DNA from: a virus
IMG/VR virus record: IMGVR_UViG_3300021373_001553
Span: 1-51,077 of that record
Strand: one strand, 5' to 3'
Length of the DNA stretch: 51,077 nt
Translations under genes and position numbers: made by a program
Part shown: positions 24,301 to 36,300 of the stretch, piece by piece
How the letters are laid out: each line of letters starts with the position of its first letter
How positions within the stretch are numbered: the first letter of the stretch is position 1
The notes under the pieces: model-generated
What the model was told of the DNA's origin: nothing
Database searches by the model: none
The model's input: only the letters and a program-made list of their open reading frames with translations

Positions 24301-27300
24301 AAGAAACTATATAATTTTATATCATCTGCAGGTAGCCCGTGCATATGAAGTGTGTGGAATACGTGTTCAATAACTTCTTGTGCATCTATGTCGCCATCGC
24401 CATAGCCGTCACCAGTTGAGTTTAAATACCAAACCATATCATTTTGTACGTGAGTATCAAACAGGTTAGTTAGGTTCCAACTAATAACGCCTGCGTCAGT
24501 TAGGAAGTTTGGAGTATAATCTGCTCCTGCACCTCTTGCCACTCTTTGTATAGTTGGTAAGCCTGCGTGATAAGTTCCTGTGTCGCCACTTAGTGTTTTA
24601 ATTAACGCTCTTTGGTATGTTTGATTAATGCCTACTCCATTTGGATCTGTAAACAATTCAAACATACGAGCTACTTTTTCTAAGAATGCGTCTGGTACTG
24701 CTGTTTGTCCGCCCACTGTGCCAGCACCCATAATTCTTACACCGTTAGTTGTAACTTCACGTTTGAAGAAATCACTTCCGTCACCAACTACATCAATAAT
24801 TGCACCATTGTTGTATTCTGGATCTGCTGTTACTGCTGGTACTGCTGGTACTGCTGGAGTGCCTTCAGAAGCAAAAAAATCTTCCCATTCATCAACATTT
24901 TGTATATTAACTTTATAGACAGGCAATCCGTTTGCATCAGTAGTTATTTCGTATTCGTCACTTTCAGTAGTAAGTGTTTTCATTATTGCATTAGGATTTC
25001 CTAATGCAAGTATTGTAGAACCGTCGTCTGCTAGATAAGTTTTTGTACTACCGTCATAATTTGGATCATCAACTCTTGTAGTGTTTACATATACGTTATA
25101 AGATGAATCTTCGTCAAATGGTTTGCTTAGTACAAACGAAGTAGTTATACCTTCAGTAACAAAACTTTCATCGTCAAAATTTTCATCGTATGTGTCCCAG
25201 GCAGAAGTATACCAAGGTTGCGAATCAAATCCTGCATCTTGTCCAAATTCAAACGAACGTACTTCTACACCGCCGTAGTCAACGCCGTCCATTAACTGTC
25301 CTAAATCTTTGCCGTACTGTCCTGTAACAGGATTATATAGTAGATTAATTCTATCTGCGGCACTTAAAAGTTCATAGCCTTTATTATATTCTACTTTAAT
25401 AAGTGTTCCAGCAATCTTACTACTATCTAATAAAATATATCCAACTTCTTTAGTATAGGACTTATCACTAACTAATATTTCTTCGTTATTATAACTAAAT
25501 TCGCTACTTAGAGCTTCGATATTATTAAAGAAAACTCTAACATTAGCTCTAGCTAAATCCATTGGATATTTTAAAATTAATTTTAATTCAGTACCAGTGC
25601 TTGTAAATGTTTCAGTCTCAGGTAAATTAAATATTTCAAAATTTGGTGTAATTCTATCAAACTTTTGTTTTACATTAAGTGTCCTAACTTTTTTATTTTT
25701 AAGTATTACTGAAACACTAGGAAGTTTGCTATTTTCTGCCTGTGTTCCTATAATAGTAACTGTTGGTACACTAGTATAACCACTACCTGGATCAGTAACA
25801 ACAATTGACGTAACGCTTCCACTACCAATAAATGCTCTAGCCTTAGCACCGGTGCCGCCGCCTCCGGTAATAATTACTGTTGGTGCTTCAGAATATCCTG
25901 TTCCACCATCTTTTATAATAATTTCATCTATGCTATATGTAAAATTATCAATCCAATGTTTTTGTGGATATTCAGTTTCGTCAAAGTTTATTCCTGACAA
26001 TACACCGTCGGTTATTTGTACTTGTGGAGATACTATTTGTCCTAGTTGTACACTATAAAACGGAGATAATTCAAAGTCAGTTATAACACTCTGTGTGTTA
26101 TCTGTTTTGTCGTATGCCGATAAGTATTCTCTAATTTTAGTTTTATATGGTTTAACTTCGTTTGTGTATTGTTCAAAACTAGGCAAGTTATCATTTTGAT
26201 ATGTTGTTTTTTCAACTAATTGTCCAACATTGTGTTTTGCTTTTACAAAACTAGTTTTAAATAACCAGTCTGCATAATTTTGTTCTGACAGTACATAGCG
26301 CAAACTTGCAAAGAACAACTGATTATATTCGTTTGCTAATTCATTAATAAACAGGTTATCTCTAATAATTTCTAGTATTTTTCGTAATTCTGTTTTTCCT
26401 TCTTCAGTAGTATAAATTTTATCTAAGAATTTAATAGTTCCGTTTTCTCTACCAATAGTTTTGTAACCAGTTGTATAATCTGGTGTGTCAATATTAATAA
26501 TTTTTTCTAATAATATCCAGCCGCCAGTACCAACACTAGAAATTTTTACAATATCGCCAATAGAATCGTCAATAATGTTTAACTGATAATAGTCGTCTAT
26601 TAAGTAATCAAACGATGTTAAATTACTGTATCCTGTTGCATACCAATCTTTATATTCCCAATATTGAGATACATCAAACTGCTGTTGTTTAGACACTGTC
26701 CAATTTCTATTAACACTATCCCAAGAATATAATACCCATATTCCTCCTAGCGTAGAATCGGCACGTACAAGTGCTGTTAAGGGTCGTACAGCAAGGGTAA
26801 TAGTGTCTTGGTAGTTAGTGCCGCCATCTAATATATTAACACTAGAGATAGCTCCTATGTTGTTTAAAACAACCTGCAATTCTAAGCCTTGTCCTGTGCC
26901 TGTAACTGTAACGTTTGGTGGATTGCGATATCCTCTACCTGCATTAACTATATTAACTTTAGTTACAGTGCCATCTACAACTACAGCTTCAAGTTGTGCT
27001 TGTGTTGCTCGAACTGTGCCAACTAATCTTAATTCTGCTTCAGTATCAATTGCTTCATCATACTGTCCTGATAATAACGTTGGAGTAGGATCTTTTTCAG
27101 ATAATTTTGTAAGATCAAGATTATCAATAGCAAGTTGAGTTTCTAATACTCTATTAACTCTTTCAATTACTTCTTTTAGTGCTTCTACTCTATTAATAAA
27201 CCATCCTTGTCGAGGTCTATTCAAGTTACCGTATTTTTGCTTAACACTTAGTGTTGGATCAGGAACTGGTCTTTGATATAGATCTTGACCAACTAAACTA

Positions 27301-30300
27301 TCAAACCATTTTTGTTCAATTATGTTTTTTGGTCGACTTGTTTCTAGACCGTCTGTAATAATTTGATATTCTGTATGAATATTGTTATCTTGATTTTCAA
27401 TAGTCCAGTAACGGAAGTTAATTGCTATGTCTTTATTTTCAAGTAGGTTATTACAGTTGTAAAGAATAAACCTGTCGCTTCCAAGTATATTAACAAATTT
27501 TAACTTTTGTCCTGCAGGATCTGCAATGATATTTGCAATATCAAAGCCGCTGCGCACCCTTCCTTCTACATTTGGAACAATTTTTTTATTTTTAACCCAA
27601 AAGTAATATCGCTTACTAAAAGTTTGTGATATTTTATCATATACGTCTTTTTCAACATACTTAGTATCACCATATTTTGTTTGACCGCTATAACCTCTAG
27701 AAATGCCTTCGTTAGTATCTGCTTGACTATCCCAAGCACTCGGAAGTATTTTTGATTCAACCCATTCGTAAACATCTATACTGGCGCCTTTTGCTAGTGT
27801 GTTCCAAACGTTTTGTGCAAATGTAAGTTTACCCTGTCTATAGTCTAAGAATTTTACTGTACTTAAATCCCACCATAATTTACCTACGTTTTGATTGTCC
27901 CAAGTAATAAACTGTTCTTTAGTATTTGCAAAACCTACATTGTAATTTGCAGGATCATAGTATGTCTTATAAGACAATTCTTGTTCTGCAACTCCTGCAA
28001 TTTTTCCTTGTAATGGATCAATTATATCAAGCCTTGTTAACATTTTATTTTCAACAGTATTGTAAAGGAACGATCCTCTAAATTTCTTTATTGTAATTGG
28101 ATCAATTGGTTGTCTTAACACTCTCCAAGTTCTACTGTCTGACGCTTTAATATATACAGCAACTTTACCAGAAAGTTCGCCGACTACACTAAGGTTTGGC
28201 AGTCCTACCATAATGGTGTCATTTTTAACAAGAATATTATCACCAAAATCTTTAACATTAAAATTATTATATGTTAATCGTTGTCCAAATATTAATGTGT
28301 CATTTATATTTTCGTATATGAAAACAAGTCCGCTATCTTCAACTCTTCTTGCATAGGTTGTAAATCCGCCATCAAATAACGTTTCACCAACCTGTAATGC
28401 GCTTCTAGGATCATTAACATATGTTGACCCTGATTTTTTATTTTGATATCTATCAAAGGTAGTATCTAAAATTATATCACTTGTGGTACCGGTAACTACT
28501 AATTGATTACCGTCAAATCCTAGTCTAGAACCAAATCCTTCAGAAAGCTCTTTATTAGGACTACTTAATGTTTGGAATAAAGTAAATGTTCCGTTAACAT
28601 TTTTATATATAAAAATTTGTCCTTGTTTAAGTTGATCAGTGTCTGTAGAAGGTGCGCCAACTGCAATTAAGTTACCATTATCAGATACTGCAATAGCATT
28701 TCCAAATCCTGTACTAGTTGCTGGAGCAGTAAATTCGGTTACATATTCAAAGTGTGAGTCTTTTAATCGATAAATTACTAACTTACTAGTTCCGTCACTG
28801 TATTTTGCAATAGTTGCAAAAACACTTCCTGATTCACTTATATCAAACACAGTACCAAATTCACTGGTATTTAAATTAACTATACTCGAATCGTCTCCAG
28901 GAAATACAAATCCAGATGTGTTTGGAACATATCCAACAAAGTCAGCGTGGTCGCTAACTAGTTGCCATTTGGTACTATCAAATTCTTCATTGTCCAAATT
29001 AGTCAATGCTTTGTAAAAAGAATCTTGATAAATTACAATTTGATCAATATAATAAGCTGACGTATTTCTATAGATTCCTTTAAAGTTTTTGTTACGCCCT
29101 TGTTCCCAATTATAAGTACCAAACTCGTCCTGTCCATTAATAACAAAATAAACTCTTCCTTTGCCTGTAGGACTTACTTCTTGCTTTTCGTCATTTGCGT
29201 GTGACTCGTTACTATTAATTGCTAACTTATAAAAGTCTTGGTTATTAATTAACTTTACTTGTTTACCTAATTGTCTATTAGTTTCTCTATTAGGTAAAAT
29301 ATAACCGTTAACTAAATCATATTGATCAGTTTCGCTATTATGTTTGTATACAAAGTATGCACCTTCCTTAACTATTGTACTTGCGTCTCTGCCAACGTTT
29401 ATTGGAATATTGTTTATTTCTGCCCAGTCATTATTTTCTGTACTAGGTGCTAGAGAAACCCTAGAAGTACCTGGTTTAAATTCTTCAATCCAAGTTTGAT
29501 ATTCAACACCTGTTATAAATTCTACTTCGTAGTCTGCAATTTCATCAGTTTCACTATTAATTGCATAAGTTAATGTAGGCGGAATTGTTAAGTTTTCTGT
29601 GTGTTGGAATACTGCTAATTTACCAATATCATCATCAGCAAGTTGTCTAGATTCAGTAGTACCAACTCTCGTTAGTACAGCACCAACTTGTTTGTATAAA
29701 AACATAGACGCCGGAGCTACACCCGTTATATATCGAGTACCAAATGTAAATGTACCTGCAATATTTTTAACATAAACTCTGACTTGATCGCCATCGCGCT
29801 GATAGTACGCTACTTCTGCTGTTGCACCTGTTTCACCTTCTCTAATAGTATCTCCAACTTCTAAATCTAAAGTTAGGTCAAACACATCATAGTCAATATA
29901 CCCGTCCCATAAGTCTACTGGAACTTTTGTTTGATTTATAATACTGAAAACGTTTGTACCAAATCCTTTGTTTGTTAAGTCTGGAGTGTTGCCATTAGAA
30001 TCTGGAAGATCGTTTAAGAACACACCAATATACGGATTAGGAGTAGATTCATTAGCAAATGCTGACGTTGCTTTATCCGACACTATCTTAGGAATTCTAA
30101 CAACATAACGTGGATCTAACACATCAGTCTCAGTAACTACTCCTGCAACACCTTGGCTTTTATGACTCAGCACTCTAATTAAATCAATTTCTTTTTGGAA
30201 TGGTTGGTCAACGCCAACAAGTATTTGAACAGGATTATCTAATGCGTTTTGTAAACTACTCTTGTACGGTAATAATGTTGCACTTTCAGTCCAGGTTGCG

Positions 30301-33300
30301 TCTGGAGATGAATAGTTACTAGGATTATAATTATTTTTTACATCTCTAATAACTAACCCGTATGCATTGTCTTTATGAATATTAGTAGTAGTTATTGACT
30401 GTGGAAGTGCAATTTCCCAAAAGCCGCCTAGTACACTACTTCTATCAATCTCGTCGTGTAATGGACGCTCATAATTACCAATTTTAAATTGATCATTAAT
30501 AAACAATTCACCTGTTGCATCAAATACACCGTTTTTATTGTTAGCATAAATTACAAGTTTACCTAATTCATTACGTGCATATACAACTGTAGCATTACCA
30601 GTAGAAGTAGTTACACTTACTCCTTCATTGACAATAGTAGTAACTGCCGAAGGTGTAGTATTACTTGCTACTACTGTTGTTTCTCCGCTGGTGTAAGTAA
30701 TGTTTCCGCCGCCATCAGCACCAGTTTTAAATATACCCGAAACATTTATAACTTGTACTATGTTATTATTAATTTGTTTTATTGTTCCTACAACAGTATT
30801 ATTTTCTTGTCTTATAACATCGCCAACATTTATAGCATTAGGTAAATTTCCTGCTAATGTTAATTCTACAGGAATATCAGGAATGTTTACAGGATCTAAG
30901 ACATAAAATACATCAGTAACTTTACGTCTAATAGTATGAACATCAGATGTTAAAAATGTTTTCCAAGGAACTCCGGGTTCTGTAACACCATTTAGCGGTG
31001 TTTCAATTTGTCTTATTATTCCTTGTATAGAACCGTCGCCTAAATTTAAGTTTGCGGCTGCTGCACCAATTGGTTGCCCTGAAAATCCTATATTTGAATT
31101 TACTCTTTGTGATAATGCGGCATCTTCATATAACTCAATTTGTTGTGATGTAACAACTTTAACAAAATATGTTCTGTTTTCTAAGCCTTTAACACCTTGC
31201 TGTTGAATAGTATCATACGGAGTATTAACATCACTATTATCAAATTGTCCAGTGTCAGGTAACACAATGTTATCGTTTGGCACATCAGTAATTATTATTG
31301 GATCTGAGTCGGACAACCCGTGATCTGTTTGAGTAATTAGTTGCATTGGTGATGTCATATTAATCCCAGTGATATTAACACCAGAATTATTATCATAAGC
31401 GTTTGTTATATCATTCCAATCTAAATACAACTTGTCTCCAACATTACTTCCTTCATAAGAATCAATCGGAGCTCTTACTAAAATGTGATCAGTTGACACT
31501 GCTAATGGTAAATCGCCTAAGGCAAGTGTAGGAAAGTCTGCATAAGAATTATGTACTTTGTATAGTTCTGAGCGCCAGCGACTTGCACTGTCAAAAGAAC
31601 CAAATACTATATTATCAGCATTACCTTTTACGCTTCTTCTTGATTTATATAGTCCACCTTCATATTGTACAATAGCACCTAATTTATAATCATTTGTAAA
31701 TGTAAAGTCGTCTTTAAATGAACTTTTAACATATGTTGCTTCTGGAGCGCCAACAACAATATATTCTCCATCTGGACTCATCGTAACACTGGAGCCAAAC
31801 TTACTAGCACCGTTATCAAAATTTGCAATAGGTTCTAGCGTTTGGTGTGGTTGTAAGGTTCCGTAAACTGTGCTACCGTCTTGCTGTCGTTTATATACGT
31901 GAACTTTGCCTTCATTATTGTCTGGAGAGCCTATAGCAATAAAAGTATTTGTAGTGTCAGCAGCGATGGATTTACCAAAACTTGTATTTGATTGTGTTGG
32001 ATTTATAACATCTTCGTCTAAGTTATATGCAGGAGATGCCTGCAAAACATTCCATCTACCTTTGTCGTCGGCACTATCGATCCATATTTTTTCATCTTTG
32101 GTAGATTCTCGTTGTGCATATTCGTTTGCATCTTCTAATTTTGATACACGATTAGATATAAATGTTGTTAAGATTCCGCTAAGATTATCCTGTTGTTGGG
32201 CAAAGGCTACATCGCCTAAGTCTATACTAATCCTATTTACAGAACTACTTAATACTTTATAAAATCCATTAAGATCGGTAATGTTTTGAATTCCAATAAA
32301 ATCGCCTTCTTTAAAATTGCTTATTTTATTAAGAACTAATGTACAATTATCTCCATCAGGTATTGCGGACGTTATAGTGTAACTTGTGTCAATGTGTTTG
32401 TATACATTCCATTCTTGGTTTTCAAATGTTACCCAAACATATTCGTTTCTGTCAAACTGTGTTATGTCTAAATTTAAGATTTCGTCTTTATTAGTTACAA
32501 CGAAATCAACATCGTCTTGTCTTACATATCCAGCAGTTTTAATTGAAGTTTCTTCAACATATGCTGTTGGAAATGGTTTTCCATTGTAATCTTTAGGAGC
32601 AACATACACACTAGATGGTAATTGACGATATATTAAATCTGAAACATCATCAGGTATTGTATCTGTTAACAGTATAGGCTGAGGACTTAAACGGAACTGT
32701 TCTTCATCTAATAAGAATTCAAGTTCTTCATATCCGTCTGCTGCGCCGTATTGACCTGTCCTAACAGCCCATTCTTCATAAAAGTTTAAACTTTCTTTAT
32801 CTGCTGCGCCAAGAGCATCAAATAGTTTAGTTAATGCGTTCTTAGTACCTTTATCAGCAATAAATCCCTGATAAAATTTATACTGACTAACATCATCATT
32901 AATAATATTTGCTAGATAATCACGCTTTTGATAACCAATTAAATGTTGTGCAACTTCTTGCTGATTAATATCAAAGTTGTCAGTATCTAAATCGTAAAAG
33001 TCTGCAAATTGATTTGTTTTGTATTCTAAATTAGTTAACAGTCCTGGAGTTGGTTTTTCGGCTAACCTATACCAATCTTTAGGAACAAATACTTCGCTAC
33101 CAGTTATTTTTACAGTTGCAGTGTAGTAATATTCTTTGTACTTAACTACGTCACCAATTGCATAATCTTTCCAAGGTGTCCATTCTGTTACTACTGCTTG
33201 GTCGTATATAAATCCTGGAATATTTAATCCTCCAGACCAATCAGCAGTTCTATATCCTAATACACGAATTCTTTCTTGTCTATAACCGGGCTCTAAATCG

Positions 33301-36300
33301 TAAATAGTATCTTTAAATGCTGTTTCGTTGTCTAAGATTACTACGTGTTCTTTCTGAACTAATGGAAGTTTTATTGCATATATTCCGTCAGCAGTATTTT
33401 TAACTGTAAACAAAAATTCATTGTCATTAGTTCTTAAAATATTACAAAATTCTGATTTTAATTTCGTTCCATCTGCTTTTACAAGTCCGTAATCATAAAA
33501 CGTATCAAATACGTCATCAACAACTGCGTCATCGCGTTTAAACTGAATTCGCTGAGCTGACGGGCTTACTGTAAGCAAAGATCCGACATCCCAGTTTTGT
33601 AAAGTCCAGAATAAAAATTCTTTTGAACTCAATTTCCAATTTTCAATTTGTTCTAAATTGCTGTTAAAGTTGTTAAAAACAAAACCTTGATCTGATAGAT
33701 GCTCACCGTATCCTAACAAAAAGTCTACAACAGCTTGACTATCAGGTAGTACAGATCCGTATGGTAATTGTTGTACAAAAGTTTTATCAAACTTTGATCT
33801 AAATGTTGCAGATCTTCCGCCAGTTATTGGCAAGCTAGGTAATCTAGCAAATTTAGTTGTATCAAAAGTTTCAGTACTAGTATGTGCTTCTTTAGTCCTG
33901 TAATAGGATCCGCTGTATTCAACTATTGAACTTTCAGTATATCTTTTTCTTTCAGACCATTCAATATACGAAGCACTAATGCCACCAACACTAACTACTG
34001 GATCTTTTTCGTTTTTATTAAACTTATAGTATTTAAAAGTAGGGTTAGTTACATCGTATCCTCTAATAACATAACCTGATGATATTTTTTCTATAACAAC
34101 GCCGCTATATGTAACGATCTCGATAGGACTACTTGTTTGCAACGTTATATTATAATTTTCTTCTGGAATAAAAACATTGCCTTCATTTAAGGGTGTTCTA
34201 GAATCAAGTATTAGATTAAACTTAGACTTATCAGTAAATCCGCCTATTTTAAACGCCATTTGATTTGTAATACTTTTTACATTATTTTGATAGTTTTGAT
34301 AATTAACTAAAATATTACTTGCAAGATAATTTGAAATAAAGTTTATAAACCCAGAACTATATATTCGATTAGTAGTTTCTCGCGCTGAATTATTAGGAAA
34401 TACTAGGTCTTGCAACCGCAGTCTTTTATTGGTTTGAGAATAAACTAGCTGCCCGGTAGTATTTCTAATTGTACGTAATCTATCAAACCCTAAACCTATA
34501 ATTTTTGAAGGTTGATTTAAAATCCAAGATTTAAATAAAGAGAATGGGTAATCTGAACTTTTCCTCCAAGCTGTCTCAACTGGTGCTTCGTCGCCGAATT
34601 TAAATGGCTGACGAGTTAAAGCATTTACATAGTCTCGGGCATAGCCACTATCTAAAGGACTTAATAACTCACCTTGTCCGTTAACTGGTAAATTTGAAGT
34701 TAGATTTGGTCTAATATATTTTTTTAATATTACCTTTGCTTTGTTAGGCTCATTAATTATACCTTTTTCTAAATCAGACCACATAACATCATTATTACTA
34801 GTATAAGGAGCAGGACCATATTGTGTTTCCCACCAAGTTGGTTTGATTGTAAAACCTAACATTTCCCAAGGATGTGTATGTGGTCGGTCGGTATCATAAG
34901 CCTGTTTATATATTGCTCGCCAATAGCCTGGCAATGTCGTTCCAGTTGGAGACGTCATTGAGCTGTAGTTATATGTAAATCGGTCTTCTCTATTGTAAAA
35001 ACTTGAACTAGTATAATCAACATTGCCAACAGTGTTTAGCCAAGATGCAAAATCTTTTAACATTGTGTTGTTTATAGAATCAAAAGATATTCCGGTTGTT
35101 CTAGACGAGCCTGGAATAAAACTATGAATGTCAATTAGGTTACTATCATATTGTACTTTTAAATTATTATAAATTCTTTTTTCAAGTTCTAATAATAAGT
35201 CGTCCCTGTAATCATTAAATGCAGCAGTAATTGACCCATCGTGTCCCTGAATAACCGTTTGCGGTGTTGCATAAGAATCATCAATAAACATTTTTGGTTC
35301 GTATTTTGGATATAAACCTAACTTTGTCGGAGTTGGTGGAACATAACTTCCGTCAGTAGTTTCAAATTCAAATATAGTAATCTTATCAGTAGACTCTAAT
35401 GTAGCAGTAATTTCACAAAAGCCATCTGCATTAAATGTATAGTCCTTGCCGTAAGTTAATTGCACATCATTTAAATAAACGTGAACAGCTAATATACTAG
35501 GAACAGTGATATCAAATGCTTGTGTAAGTGCGTAATATATATTATCTGGTATTGCATCATAATCCAGCCTTCTTGCTGCGCCAGTTGCAACCATATCGCT
35601 AAAATAAAATGGTAGATTACTTGTTTTATTTTTGTTTAATTCTTTAAAGATTAAATCAACGTGTGCTTTAGGTGTACCGTCAAACCCTAATCCTAATGAT
35701 GTTTGTAAAAATAATCTTTTAAATTTTGCATATTCTCTTCTAGCAAAATCTACAGACTTAATAATATTTGCACTTTTATCTGTAATATGATAAAGTGATA
35801 AGTTAGCAGGGCCGCTGTGTTGTAAAAATCTTCTACCATACTGTGCAGGATTATTAATATCACGCAGGTTGCCCGGGCCTGGATAGATTCCAAAAAATTC
35901 ATCTGTTTCTTGTACTATAGTAGAAACGTGTTCGTTAACTTCACCTAATGTAAATGTTGTTACGTCATTGTTTAACGGATTACGTTCTAAGTTTCCAGCA
36001 AGTTCATATACACCATTTTTATTTTTAGTTGCAGCAGAACGTGTTCTTAGTACTATAATGTCATTTTCAATTAACGGATTGTTAAATCTTACAGTAGCGG
36101 TGGTTCCTACATTTACAATTTCATAATCTGTATTAATAAATTTAAGATCATTGTTTACTGTAATTCGAATATTTAAATCATCAAGTGTGCTGCTATTATC
36201 ATATACATCTACTGCAAAATCTGTTTGATTTGTATTAGCAACATACTGACGCAATACACGCTGAGTACTTTCAGTATTTGCTTTAATCCATCCGTTAACA

